Positions 9,015 to 18,699 of a stretch of 64,000 bases of DNA are shown here, one piece after another. The notes under the pieces were generated by a model. It was not told the origin of the DNA, did no database searches, and worked only from the letters and a program-made list of their open reading frames with translations. Origin of the DNA: BAIKAL-G1 sp943369525 (lineage in GTDB: Bacteria; Cyanobacteriota; Cyanobacteriia; PCC-6307; Cyanobiaceae); NCBI GenBank assembly GCA_943369525.1, contig CALRNL020000002.1, forward strand, positions 124,001-188,000. Direction: 5' to 3'. Positions within the stretch are counted from its first letter, which is position 1, and every line of letters begins with the position of its first letter. Position numbers and translations under genes: made by a program.

Positions 9015-9728
9015 ATGTCTGTCGCGCTTGCCGCCCAATTGCGTGAAGGGACCAAAAAGGCCCACACCATGGCCGAAAACACCGGTTTCGTCAGCTGCTT
9101 CCTCAAGGGAGTTGTGGACAAGCTGAGCTATCGCCGGTTGGTGGCCAACCTCTATTTCCTCTACAGCGCCATGGAGGAGGAGATCGGCAAGCTCAAGGAC
9201 CACCCGGTGGTCGGTCCGATCGCCTACGACCAGCTCAACCGCCGCGCCGTCCTCGAAGAGGACATGGCCTACTACTTCGGAGCCGATTGGCGCAACCAGG
9301 TGCAACCCACCCCGGGCGCCCAGATCTATATCGATCGCATCCACCAGGTGGCCAGCGAGGCCCCCGAGCTGCTGGTGGGCCACCACTACACCCGCTACAT
9401 CGGCGACCTCTCCGGCGGCCAGATCCTAAAAAACATTGCCCAGAAGGCCATGAACCTGGGCGACCACGACGGCCTGCGTTTCTACGAATTCGACGCCATC
9501 CCCGATGAAAAGGGGTTCAAGGTGGGCTATCGCCAGGCCCTCGATGCCCTGCCGATCGACCAGGCCACGGCCGATCGCATCGTGGAGGAGGCCAACCAGG
9601 CCTTCCACCTGAACATGACCATGTTCCAGGAGCTGGAAGGCAACCTGGTGGCCGCCATTGGCAAGGTGCTGTTTGGCTTCCTCACCCGCCGCCAGCGCAC
9701 CGGCAGCACCGAGGCGGTCGCGGCCTGA
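9015..9728 (+). CDS. ho1: heme oxygenase (biliverdin-producing, HO1-type)
   Basis: 237 residues. The proximal heme ligand lies in GTKKAHTMAENTGF (His17) and the distal-helix motif in YTRYIGDLSGGQILKN. It opens heme to biliverdin IXalpha using ferredoxin, the first step in making phycocyanobilin and other bilins for phycobilisomes and phytochromes. The ATG at 9015 is chosen because family proteins start MSVALAAQLREGT; the frame is open upstream but has no family likeness. It stands alone, with no bilin reductase beside it. Confidence 0.95.
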   Translation: MSVALAAQLREGTKKAHTMAENTGFVSCFLKGVVDKLSYRRLVANLYFLYSAMEEEIGKLKDHPVVGPIAYDQLNRRAVLEEDMAYYFGADWRNQVQPTPGAQIYIDRIHQVASEAPELLVGHHYTRYIGDLSGGQILKNIAQKAMNLGDHDGLRFYEFDAIPDEKGFKVGYRQALDALPIDQATADRIVEEANQAFHLNMTMFQELEGNLVAAIGKVLFGFLTRRQRTGSTEAVAA

Positions 9729-9838
9729 GCCCTGGGCCTGGTGGCAAATGGATCCAGGGGATCTGGCGATCCAGGCCGGGAACTTGGGCAGGAGGCTGCC
9801 TGGGGACCTGGCTGGGCCAGAGTTAGCCAACGGCTGGC

Positions 9839-10951
9839 TTGACGCCTTTGCGACCCCTGCGCTTTCTGGTCCCCGGCACCACCGGCCGGTTCCGTTGTGG
9901 CGGCCTGCAGGTGGAACTGCAGACCGCCCGACTCACGGCCTCCCTGCGGCCCACCGAGCTGGTGACCTACCGCCATAGGCAGGCCGATTTGCCATTCCTG
10001 GGCGACCTGCTCAAGGGGGAGCAGGCGCCGGGGCCGGCCCTATGGATCGTCAGCTGGGGCTTTGATGTGCCCCAGTTGCTGCGGCAGCTCAGGGGCCGGC
10101 CCGTGGCCTATCACGCCCATAGCAGTGGCTATGGCTTTGATCTACCGCCGGCCACGCCGGTGTTGGCGGTCAGCCGCAACACCCTGGGCTACTGGGGCGA
10201 TTGCAGCCCCCGCAGTCCCCTGTTTCTGGTGCCGAATGCCCTCGAGCCCCAGTGGCTGGAGCGGGGCGACCGGGCTGGAGTTGGCGGCTCGGGGGCTGCC
10301 CCCGAACTGGCCTCCGAACCGGCCCAAGCACCAGCCCAGGCCCGCCGCCGGCCGATCGATGTGCTGGTGCAGCGGCGTAAGTCCAGTGCCTATGTGCTCC
10401 AGACCCTGGTGCCGGCCCTGCGGGCCCGGGGCCTGGAGGTGGTGGTCCAGGACGGCTGGGTCGACGACCTGGTGGACCTGTTCAACAGCGCTGCGGTGGT
10501 GCTCTACGACTCCGCCGACTACTGGCGCGGCCGCGGCGTGTCGGAGGGCTTTGGCCTGCCGCCCCAGGAGGCCCTGGCCTGCGGTTGTGTGCTGTTCAGC
10601 AGCCTCAACCACGCCCTGGCCGACACGCTCGATCCGGGCCGGCTGGGTCACCAGATCGGTGCCGGCACCCTGGAGGCCGACCTGGAGGCGATCACAGCCG
10701 CCGCCGCAGAACCGGCGGCCTGGCTGCCGGCCCCAGAAGCCCTGGCTGGCTTGCTCGCTAGTAGCTCTGAGGAGGCCCTGCTGGAGCGCTGGCGCAGTGC
10801 CCTGGCCGCCATCGACCGCCATTGGGACCGGTTGGCGCAGGGCTGCCGGCCCCTGGCGAGTGAGCCGGTGTGGCGGCAGCGCTGGCGCCAGGGGCTGGAG
10901 CGGTTCGGGAGCAAAGCCATGGCCAGTCGCCTGTGGCGATCACAAAAGTGA
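9839..10951 (+). CDS. GT4-like glycosyltransferase
   Basis: 370 residues from a TTG start at 9839. The C-terminal half has the GT-B signature VSEGFGLPPQEALACGC, with the conserved Glu pattern of GT4 donors. The N-terminal half carries WGFDVPQLLRQL and VAYHAHSSGYGF. The N-terminal domain is short compared with typical GT4 enzymes. It lies 65 bp upstream of an ABC exporter gene on the same strand, which suggests a role in assembling a glycan or glycolipid that is then exported. Donor and acceptor cannot be told from sequence. Confidence 0.75.
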   Translation: MTPLRPLRFLVPGTTGRFRCGGLQVELQTARLTASLRPTELVTYRHRQADLPFLGDLLKGEQAPGPALWIVSWGFDVPQLLRQLRGRPVAYHAHSSGYGFDLPPATPVLAVSRNTLGYWGDCSPRSPLFLVPNALEPQWLERGDRAGVGGSGAAPELASEPAQAPAQARRRPIDVLVQRRKSSAYVLQTLVPALRARGLEVVVQDGWVDDLVDLFNSAAVVLYDSADYWRGRGVSEGFGLPPQEALACGCVLFSSLNHALADTLDPGRLGHQIGAGTLEADLEAITAAAAEPAAWLPAPEALAGLLASSSEEALLERWRSALAAIDRHWDRLAQGCRPLASEPVWRQRWRQGLERFGSKAMASRLWRSQK

Positions 10952-11015
10952 CTGGCTGCCCAATTCCGATCCGCCGCAGAGCCCCTCGTTAGCCTCATTT
11001 AAGAATTGGTCGGCA

Positions 11016-12845
11016 ATGGCAGCCAAAAGCAAGACCTTGGCGAGTTTGCTGCGACTGTTGCGCGCGCTCCCCACCCGGCGTAAGAAGGCGCTGATGACCT
11101 TGGTGCCCGTAGCGATTCTGTCGGGCCTCTCTGACTTGCTGGTCGTGGCCTTGGTGTCTCGGTTATTTACGGCCGTCGTTGGTGAAGCCAACAGGCCTTC
11201 AATTCCTTGGCCAGGCCTGGTTCCAGATGATCCCCGTAGCAAGGTGATCTGGTTGGTTGTGGCCTTCATTGCTGTCAGTTGGTTCGCCTCCATCTCGAAG
11301 CTTTTTTTGCGAGCTTGTCAGGTGCGATTGAAGTCGGCGATCTGGCGCGACCTTTCCGAGATGGCACAGCAAAAACTATTGGCCCAGCCCTATGAGTTTT
11401 TTCTAGGGCAGAGCAACGCCGCGATCTCGGCCCAAGTACTCATCAATATATCTCGGGTTTCGGATATTGTTGTTATGCCCGTCTTGCAGGTTGCGAGCGG
11501 CATCTTCGTGATTTCACTTCTTTCCATTGGCGTCGTAGCTGTTGGCAAGCTATTGGCAGTTTCGCTGATCGCTAGCTTATTGGGGGGCTACCTGCTCATC
11601 TCGACTCTAATAACACCCTATCTGAGATTTGCAGCCCGCCAGCGCATCGACTTGGAATGTGAGACGAATGCGGTTCTTTCGGAGTCTATGCGCACCGTTC
11701 TAGACGTGCAGCTTACCGGATCTGAGCAGTATTTTGAAGAGAGATATGCTGCTGCTGGCAGAACTGCCATTCCATTTATTTGGAAAGCAGAGGTTTTGCC
11801 GGAAATGCCACGGGCTCTGATTGAGCCCTTTGGAATTACAATGATTTTTGCGGCAGGCATGATCCCCCTGCTCTTTGACGCAAATCCGGGCGGCCTGGTT
11901 AAAATAGTGCCATTTTTGGCGACCGTTGCAGTCACCTCTTTAAAGCTCACACCGCCCCTCCAGGACTGCTTTCGCTCAATCACAATGTTGCGCGCAGGGT
12001 TGCCCGATCTTGAAGAAACGCTGAAATTGATTGAACTGCCAATTGATCGTCTGACAATCCGATCTCCCGGAGTTCCATCCCCCCAAGGAGTGATGCCGCG
12101 TCACAGTATTCGGCTCAACCGGGTCAGTTATCGCTATCCCGGGACCCAGCAGAATGTTCTCGAGGATATTACTCTCTCGATTCCAGTTGGTAGCCGGGTT
12201 GCCTTCGTTGGTGCCACTGGCAGTGGCAAAACAACCACTGCAAATCAGTTATTATGCCTGCTACGACCAACGACTGGATCGTTGCAGTTGGATGGCATTG
12301 AGGTTGATGCTGCTGACGTGCCTGCCTGGCAAGCAAGCTGTGCCTATGTGCCGCAGTCTATCAACCTTTTGAACAGTAATGTGCTGGAGAATATTGCATT
12401 TGCTGAATATCCTGAAAGTGTTGATCAAGACAGGGTCTGGGAAGCGCTTCAGGCGGCCCAGCTGGCCGACATTGTCGCAGAACTTCCCTTGGGCCTCTAT
12501 ACCCCGATCGGCGATAATGGTATTCGTCTTTCGGGCGGGCAACGCCAGCGCCTCGCCCTAGCAAGAGCTTTTTACCGCAATGCCAAATTCCTAGTCTTAG
12601 ATGAAGCGACCAGTGCATTAGACAACCGTACCGAATCCGAAGTGATGGATGCCATTGAAGTGATTGGTCGCCGCTGCACGCTGGTGGTGATTGCTCACCG
12701 ACTCTCCACTGTGATTCGTTCAGACATTATTTACGAGTTCGATCATGGCCGGATCAAGGCATCTGGTACGTTTGAGCAGTTGCGGCAACGCTCCGAGAGT
12801 TTTCAGGATCTGGCGTCCTTTGAAAAGCGGGCGCTAAGGCCATGA
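11016..12845 (+). CDS. ABC exporter, fused permease and ATPase (MsbA/PglK type)
   Basis: 609 residues from ATG at 11016 (the frame is open upstream but reads through the preceding gene). The N-terminal half has about six transmembrane helices (for example VPVAILSGLSDLLVVALV). The ATPase has Walker A GATGSGKTT (about residue 398), signature LSGGQRQRLALARA (about 505) and Walker B FLVLDEATSALD (about 525). Such half-transporters work as homodimers that flip lipids or lipid-linked glycans, or export peptides. The DNA is AT-richer than both flanks, hinting at a different history. Its stop overlaps the pcrA start by 4 bp (ATGA), so the two are translationally coupled. Confidence 0.88.
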   Translation: MAAKSKTLASLLRLLRALPTRRKKALMTLVPVAILSGLSDLLVVALVSRLFTAVVGEANRPSIPWPGLVPDDPRSKVIWLVVAFIAVSWFASISKLFLRACQVRLKSAIWRDLSEMAQQKLLAQPYEFFLGQSNAAISAQVLINISRVSDIVVMPVLQVASGIFVISLLSIGVVAVGKLLAVSLIASLLGGYLLISTLITPYLRFAARQRIDLECETNAVLSESMRTVLDVQLTGSEQYFEERYAAAGRTAIPFIWKAEVLPEMPRALIEPFGITMIFAAGMIPLLFDANPGGLVKIVPFLATVAVTSLKLTPPLQDCFRSITMLRAGLPDLEETLKLIELPIDRLTIRSPGVPSPQGVMPRHSIRLNRVSYRYPGTQQNVLEDITLSIPVGSRVAFVGATGSGKTTTANQLLCLLRPTTGSLQLDGIEVDAADVPAWQASCAYVPQSINLLNSNVLENIAFAEYPESVDQDRVWEALQAAQLADIVAELPLGLYTPIGDNGIRLSGGQRQRLALARAFYRNAKFLVLDEATSALDNRTESEVMDAIEVIGRRCTLVVIAHRLSTVIRSDIIYEFDHGRIKASGTFEQLRQRSESFQDLASFEKRALRP

Positions 12846-15235
12846 GCTTTCTGGCCGGCCTCAACGACGCCCAGCGCAAGGCGGTGGACCACCACAACGG
12901 CCCCCTGCTGGTGGTGGCCGGGGCCGGTAGCGGCAAAACCCGCGCCCTCACCCACCGGATCGCCCACCTGATCGGCCACCACGGCGTCGATCCGGCCGAG
13001 ATCCTGGCGGTGACCTTCACCAATAAGGCTGCCCGCGAGATGAAGGAACGGCTGGAATTGCTCCTGGCCCAAAAACTCGCCCAGAGCCAGTTCGGCCAGC
13101 CCTGGAGCACCCTGGGCCCCCAGGACCAGCGCCAGCTGCGCAGCCGCATCTACCGGGAGGTGATCAAGGACCTCTGGATCGGCACCTTCCACGCCCTGTT
13201 TGCCCGGTTGCTGCGTTTCGATATCGACAAGCTCAAGGACCCGGAAGGGTTGAGCTGGACCCGCCAGTTTTCGATCTACGACGAGGGGGACGCCCAGACC
13301 CTGGTCAAGGAGATCGTGACCCAGGAATTGCAGCTCGATCCCAAGCGCTTCGAGCCCAAGAAGATGCGCTGGGCGATCAGCAATGCCAAAAACCAGGGCT
13401 GGCTGCCCGAGCAACTGGAAGCGGATCAACAGGGCCAGCGGGGCAAGCTAGCTGCCGAAACCTACCGCCGTTATCGCCGCGCTCTAGCGGCCAATAATGC
13501 CCTCGATTTTGACGATCTGCTCCTGCTGCCGGTGCAATTGCTGCGCCAAAATGAACAGGTTCGCCATTACTGGCATCGGCGCTTTCGCCATGTGCTAGTG
13601 GATGAATATCAAGACACCAACCGCACCCAGTACGACCTGATCAAGCTGCTTGTGACCGACGGCAAGGACCCCGACACGTTTGATGAGTGGCAGGGCCGCT
13701 CGGTGTTTGTGGTGGGCGATGCCGACCAAAGCATCTACAGCTTCCGGGCCGCCGATTTCACGATCCTGATGGGTTTCCAGGACGATTTTGGGGATGGTGC
13801 CGCCGATGAGGCCACCACCACAATGGTGAAGCTGGAGGAGAACTACCGCTCCACCGCCACGATCCTGGAGGCCGCCAATGCCCTGATTGCCCATAATTCC
13901 GAGCGCATCGATAAGGTGCTGCGCCCCACCCGCGGCGAAGGTGAGCGGATCACAATCACCCGTTGCGACGACGAAATCGCCGAGGCCGAGGCCGTGGTGC
14001 ATCGCATGCGCATGCTCGATGCGGCCCACCCGGAGCTGCGCTGGGGCGATATGGCGGTGCTCTATCGCACCAACGCCCAGAGCCGGGCGATGGAGGAATC
14101 CCTCGTGCGCTGGGGCATTCCCTACATCGTGGTAGGCGGCCTGCGCTTCTACGACCGGCGCGAAATCAAGGATGTGCTCGCCTATCTCAAGCTGCTGGTG
14201 AATCCGGCCGATACGGTGAGTTTGCTGCGGGTGCTCAATACCCCCAAGCGCGGCATCGGTAAAACCACGATTGAGCGGCTCACCGATGCCTCTAACCAGC
14301 TGGGGATTCCCCTCTGGGAGGTGGTGAATGACGCCGAAGCGGTGCGCTCCCTGGGGGGCCGCTCGGCCCGGGGCCTGCTGCAGTTCAGTGAGCTGATCCG
14401 GGATCTGCAACGGCGCAGCTTGGAGGTGCCGCCGTCAGAACTGGTGCAACGGGTGATGGAGCAGAGCGGCTACGTGGCCGAACTGATCGCCGATGGCACC
14501 GATGAGGCGGAAGATCGCCGCCGCAACCTCAACGAACTGGTGAACGCGGCCCTGCAATACCAGGAGGAAAACGAAGAGGGCTCCCTAGAAGATTTCCTCT
14601 CCGGCGCCGCCCTAGCCAGCGATGCCGATAGCAAGGATACCGAGCAAAACCGGGTGACCCTGATGACCCTGCATGCCAGCAAGGGCCTGGAATTTCCAGT
14701 GGTGTACCTGGTGGGCCTGGAACAGGGCCTGTTCCCCAGCTACCGCTCCCTGGAGGACCCCGCTGCCCTGGAGGAGGAGCGCCGCCTTTGCTACGTGGGC
14801 ATCACTCGGGCGAAGGAGCGCCTGTTCCTTTCCCACGCCAGTGAGCGCCGCCTCTGGGGCGGCATGCGCGAACCGGCCGTGCCCTCGGTGTTCCTGGCGG
14901 AACTTCCCGAAGAGCTGGTGCAAGGGGATATCCCCCGCAGCGGCGGTGCCGCTATCCGCCGCGAAAACCGCCTCGATCGCCTCACCCGCGTCGATCGCGA
15001 TGACGTGCAACGCACGGCCGCCGGTGGCGTCGGCGGTGCGCCAGCCAACGCGGTGCGCCGCCGGGCACCAGCGCGCACCTGGGCCGTGGGTGATCGCCTG
15101 CGCCACAGCGCCTTCGGCGAAGGCCAGGTGACCCACCTGTTTGGCAGTGGCGAGAAGATTTCCCTGGCGGTGAAATTTGAGGGCATGGGGCCGAAGATCC
15201 TGGATCCGCGCTTGGCGCCAATTGAGGAGATTTAA
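12842..15235 (+). CDS. pcrA: UvrD/PcrA-family DNA helicase
   Basis: 797 residues, usual length for PcrA. Superfamily 1 helicase motifs in order: I (VVAGAGSGKTRAL), Ia (AVTFTNKAAREMKERL), II (HVLVDEYQDTNRTQ), III (FVVGDADQSIYSFRAAD), IV-V (EENYRST, TLMTLHASKGLEFPVVYLVG) and VI (RRLCYVGITRAKERL). The C terminus carries the PcrA-type tail GDRLRHSAFGEGQV. It unwinds DNA 3'-5' in nucleotide-excision repair, replication restart and recombinase removal. It is coupled to the ABC gene by overlap, without an obvious functional link. Confidence 0.95.
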   Translation: MSFLAGLNDAQRKAVDHHNGPLLVVAGAGSGKTRALTHRIAHLIGHHGVDPAEILAVTFTNKAAREMKERLELLLAQKLAQSQFGQPWSTLGPQDQRQLRSRIYREVIKDLWIGTFHALFARLLRFDIDKLKDPEGLSWTRQFSIYDEGDAQTLVKEIVTQELQLDPKRFEPKKMRWAISNAKNQGWLPEQLEADQQGQRGKLAAETYRRYRRALAANNALDFDDLLLLPVQLLRQNEQVRHYWHRRFRHVLVDEYQDTNRTQYDLIKLLVTDGKDPDTFDEWQGRSVFVVGDADQSIYSFRAADFTILMGFQDDFGDGAADEATTTMVKLEENYRSTATILEAANALIAHNSERIDKVLRPTRGEGERITITRCDDEIAEAEAVVHRMRMLDAAHPELRWGDMAVLYRTNAQSRAMEESLVRWGIPYIVVGGLRFYDRREIKDVLAYLKLLVNPADTVSLLRVLNTPKRGIGKTTIERLTDASNQLGIPLWEVVNDAEAVRSLGGRSARGLLQFSELIRDLQRRSLEVPPSELVQRVMEQSGYVAELIADGTDEAEDRRRNLNELVNAALQYQEENEEGSLEDFLSGAALASDADSKDTEQNRVTLMTLHASKGLEFPVVYLVGLEQGLFPSYRSLEDPAALEEERRLCYVGITRAKERLFLSHASERRLWGGMREPAVPSVFLAELPEELVQGDIPRSGGAAIRRENRLDRLTRVDRDDVQRTAAGGVGGAPANAVRRRAPARTWAVGDRLRHSAFGEGQVTHLFGSGEKISLAVKFEGMGPKILDPRLAPIEEI

Positions 15236-15318
15236 CATCCCTTTGAGATTTTACTGCACACTTTGGCTTGGTTAGATATTTTCGGTTTCCTCCAGGCTGG
15301 CTAAGGCTGGCTATTACC

Positions 15319-16341
15319 TCATTTAGCCCCCAAATTGATCCTCAGGGCCTTAATGAATCCTTTGACTAGGTTTTTTGCCTTGGGAAAAAACGCAGGGGAG
15401 GAGAGAAACATGGACATTGCTCGCCAGTTATTCGAACAATAGATTAATGCTTTCGATTTTTTGATTTCTTCGAGTTCGAGATTAGCTATTTTCAGCCTAT
15501 TGGTAAGCTCGGTTCTGCTAAGGAGTGTGTTGGCATTGTTTGAGTCTTGGGGGATTTCGATCGGGCCAGTCCCGGAAAGTTGTCTAACTCCTGAGGTAAC
15601 GTATTCAAACTGCCCCGTAATAATGCGCTTTTGTATTCTGCTTGGGATGGAGCCACTGGCTTTTTTGATAATACATAGGGAGTCCATGAACTGCACAGAT
15701 TCTATCTCTGACAGTATTTTGCTGTCAATTGTTGTGTTATGCATTTGGAGTATTTCGCTTAAGTGACCGGCTGGGGCGACGTCATTTCTGTGCCAATGGC
15801 TTGCATTGATGCAATCCACTAAAGACTTGAAGAATTCTATTCCTGAATACGAATCGCCAAGCCCCCCTCCATATTCTTTCCAGTAACAGCAGTGCAGATC
15901 CTCTGCGATATAGACACCGCCCGGCTCGATCTCTGGGAAGTAAGTTGTAAAGCTGCGAATAATATCCCTGGATGTATGGGACCCATCTTCGATTACGATA
16001 TTGAAGCTAGGCTTCTGAGATTTGATCGCCTCAATTGTACGTTTTTCAGTGGCGTCTCCAATAATAACTTTAATTCTTGGGTCGTCGAAGCAAAGCTCCC
16101 CACATTTTTCATTAATGTCGCATCCAATAATTACCGATGCACAAGGAAAGAAAAGTGCCCATGTTTCTAGCGAGCCCCCATTCTGTACACCAATTTCCAA
16201 GAGGCTTATGGAATCGTTTCGATAGGGGCCGAGTATCCTGTCGTAAGCCGATAGATAAAGGTCCCACTTGTCGCTAACTTTGCTGTTGTTTGATCGATGA
16301 AGATCTTGATAGCTAGGAGGGATTGCTGTCTTTTGATTCAT
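15319..16341 (-). CDS. class I SAM-dependent methyltransferase, glycan-cluster type
   Basis: 340 residues. The SAM-binding motif I is SLLEIGVQNGGSLETW (about residues 45-60), followed by IIGCDINEKC and an acidic strand IVIEDGSHTSRD (about 113-124). The pattern resembles Methyltransf_24 / cephalosporin-hydroxylase-like proteins common in O-antigen and flagellin-glycan loci. The last about 70 residues form a probable coiled coil (TELTNRLKIANLELEEIKKSK) and a basic tail. AT-rich compared with the preceding gene, so likely transferred. The substrate, probably a sugar hydroxyl, is unknown. Confidence 0.75.
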   Translation of the reverse strand: MNQKTAIPPSYQDLHRSNNSKVSDKWDLYLSAYDRILGPYRNDSISLLEIGVQNGGSLETWALFFPCASVIIGCDINEKCGELCFDDPRIKVIIGDATEKRTIEAIKSQKPSFNIVIEDGSHTSRDIIRSFTTYFPEIEPGGVYIAEDLHCCYWKEYGGGLGDSYSGIEFFKSLVDCINASHWHRNDVAPAGHLSEILQMHNTTIDSKILSEIESVQFMDSLCIIKKASGSIPSRIQKRIITGQFEYVTSGVRQLSGTGPIEIPQDSNNANTLLSRTELTNRLKIANLELEEIKKSKALIYCSNNWRAMSMFLSSPAFFPKAKNLVKGFIKALRINLGAK

Positions 16342-16377
16342 GCCAATAAATGTCTGGATTTTTCTATCTTAGCGTCT

Positions 16378-16710
16378 TTATGTAGTCGCTGTCAACGCAT
16401 CAAAAGATTTGAAGAATCTTAAATCTTCGCAAGTGCGATACCCTATTGGTAGGCAATTTACTTTTACGGGTTTTGGGGAGATGATTGGTTGGGTACGGAT
16501 CGGCATCGCAAAGTACCGGTTGTAAGGGAGACAGCCGCGGCAAAGGTATTGGCTGAAAGCTCTATTTGAAGATTCTGGCTCGAGCAGCAGTAGTTTAAGG
16601 CGTGGAAATTGCTGCCAAGGTTGTTTTATCGATGCTAAGAAGTTTGTTGCTCCAAAGAACTCCATCAAGTGATGGGGATGCTTGGCCCAATTGGCTAATT
16701 GATGGGCCAT
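16378..16710 (-). pseudogene. coding relic, unknown (110 codons)
   Basis: An open minus-strand frame of 110 codons with protein-like composition (EFFGATNFLASIKQPW, RLKLLLLEPESSNRAFSQYL) but no recognisable domain. It is probably the 3' end of a decayed gene of the glycan region. A second protein-like frame upstream on the same strand (16874-17074) may belong to the same lost gene. It could instead be a short real gene; nothing in the sequence decides. Confidence 0.3.
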
Positions 16711-16873
16711 CTCCTCTTTCTCGATTCCTTGGTGGCAGGCCCCTGATTTCCCGGCCTCTTCCTCACTGTGCAGCAGGGGCTAGGTAACTTATAACAGATG
16801 CTCATTTAAGATTCGATGGAATGGGGAGCCGAATGATGGGAAAATAAATGTCGCCCCTACTGAGTTGTGAACC

Positions 16874-17074
16874 TCATTTGGTGTTCATCGTAATGATCTC
16901 GTTATGGTTTGCCCTGTCGTAGTGGTGTCCTCGCATTAGGAAGTTGGCCACAGATCTTTTGCCATGGCTAGCATTTATAAGCGTTTTCCAAGAGGATTGG
17001 GTCAGGGTGGCATCTCTATTGCCCAGCAATGCAATCCATTTTGAGGTTTTGATTGGCTTGAATATGGGTGCAAA
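16874..17074 (-). pseudogene. possible coding remnant, no start codon
   Basis: Sixty-six codons of open minus-strand frame bounded by stops, with protein-like sequence (SKWIALLGNRDATLTQ, GKRSVANFLMRGHHYDRANH) but no ATG or GTG near its beginning. Together with 16378-16710 it looks like debris of one or two older genes. The rest of 16711-17123 holds nothing else I can identify. Confidence 0.25.
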
Positions 17075-17123
17075 TTAGCTACCATTGATCGGCAATCTTG
17101 ATCAGTGCTCAATCTTGATCAGC

Positions 17124-18173
17124 TTAAATTGCATACCATGCTATTCCTTCGTACTGATAGCCCCAGCTGGGATTGGCAATCACGTTCAGTTTTTCTGACT
17201 CTGAAGACGTGTAGAAGTGCTGCCCGACCCCATCTATAACTCTGTAAAAGCGATTCACAGGCGTAGCTGCCGCCACTGTTTTTGTTGTAGAAACAGAGTA
17301 GGATTTTCCTTCATAATTGAATCCCCATTCGGGATGGCCGATGATCGATTGAGCCTCAGCATCATTTGTTGTCATGAAATGGTAGCTAGCTTTTGGATTG
17401 AAGAATCGATTCAACTGTGTTGCCCCTAGTCCCGTAACAGGATCATAGACTTTCCCCTCGAACTGATAATTGCCCAATTGACTTCTGATGGTATTGACTT
17501 CATTGAGATCATTTGAGTACAGGTGGACGCCCTTGACAGGATTGAAAAAACGATAGACTCCTGATCCAGTTACGGGATTGCCTGCTTTATAGAGATCATC
17601 CAACAGCTGATTAGCGCCAGCGTTGTTATTGGATGCTCCGACAACTGATAGATCAATGTATTTCTTGTTGATGGCCTGATCCCAGCCAAGGTCTTCAAAG
17701 GGAATTCCAGATGAGGCGATAAGATTTGGCAGGTTGTTCCAGCTCGAGTCAAAAATTACCGAGTTTGAAAATTCTATCTTTTCGATTGAGCCTTGCGGTC
17801 GAAAGGCGTCAACTACAAATAGCCAAATGGGGTTATAGCCTTGGATTAATGTCAATAGATGCCTGTTGTCTACCCGTGCAAACCACTGAATATCGGATAA
17901 GTTGCCATAGATTCTAAGTTGGTCCGTTCCTGAACCAGCATCTGCAACAATTGCAGCATCGTTCGGTCCAACATAGTATCTGTCGTCTCCAGTTCCGCCT
18001 GACAGTAATGAAGGCAGCAACCAGTATTGTCCGTTATTATAGGTTTTGCTGCTTGCATACGAAAAAAATGTGTCGTTGCCGTCCAGCCCAAAGACAGCAT
18101 TAAGGGAGCTAACCGGAGAGAATAAACTGTTTTTGCCTGGCGTGTCGAACTGTTTAGTGAAGTTAAGTGCCAT
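17124..18173 (-). CDS. RTX-like secreted protein with three DUF5648-type repeats
   Basis: 349 residues. The N-terminal part has hemolysin-type calcium-binding features (GLDGNDTFFS near 29-38, SGGTGDDRYYVG near 58-69). The C-terminal part has three repeats of about 40 residues at roughly 206-245, 254-292 and 306-348, each with a pattern like RFFNPvkgvHfyt...E...i.p.WgfnYEGkaY, as in DUF5648 of extracellular bacterial proteins. No Sec signal peptide is seen, which fits C-terminally signalled type I secretion. Neighbours are glycan genes. The role is probably cell-surface or secreted; a ligand cannot be named. Confidence 0.7.
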   Translation of the reverse strand: MALNFTKQFDTPGKNSLFSPVSSLNAVFGLDGNDTFFSYASSKTYNNGQYWLLPSLLSGGTGDDRYYVGPNDAAIVADAGSGTDQLRIYGNLSDIQWFARVDNRHLLTLIQGYNPIWLFVVDAFRPQGSIEKIEFSNSVIFDSSWNNLPNLIASSGIPFEDLGWDQAINKKYIDLSVVGASNNNAGANQLLDDLYKAGNPVTGSGVYRFFNPVKGVHLYSNDLNEVNTIRSQLGNYQFEGKVYDPVTGLGATQLNRFFNPKASYHFMTTNDAEAQSIIGHPEWGFNYEGKSYSVSTTKTVAAATPVNRFYRVIDGVGQHFYTSSESEKLNVIANPSWGYQYEGIAWYAI

Positions 18174-18699
18174 GGGGGTGAGGGGTTGGGTGGGTTTCTA
18201 GGATCGGATTTGCTTTGAAGAGAACTTGCTATCGATGCGAATCGCATGGCTAATGCTAAGGAAGCCTATTTTGTATCTACCTGATTGAGTCAGACCGTTA
18301 AATGGCCCTGGTTTTCATCGTTTCATTAGGTGATCAGCTGGGACGCGATTGATTGATGCCACGCGTGTCCAGGCTTTTGATTCCTTAATGCTTCTAAAGT
18401 CTAGAGCATGGGCCCAACATAGTCAACCCAGTGGTCCCTTTGGCGTGGGCCTTGGACAATTGGGCAGGCCATGGGGGTCCTTGTTGGGTCTGGCTGGCTA
18501 GTCGTGAGAGAAGGTCTTGTGATTTACACAACACTCCAAGGGACCGGCTCTCCCGTAGAGCGATCATTCAGGCCCCGAGTTGAGCCTGCTGTATTTATTC
18601 GAACGAGACATAGCCCCTGAAATTACAATTCATTGAAGGGCGAGAATGCCTATGGTGCAAGGCTGATTATCGGCTACACTTGCATTTTAGATGGCTGGG
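18174..18699. other. intergenic region, nothing recognised
   Basis: About 525 bp between the RTX-like gene and the RgpF-like gene, both on the minus strand, so it should hold the promoter of the RTX-like gene. I see no conserved gene, tRNA, or convincing hairpin terminator. A 65-codon plus-strand frame at 18633 overlaps the end of the next gene and does not look like protein. Confidence 0.5.
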
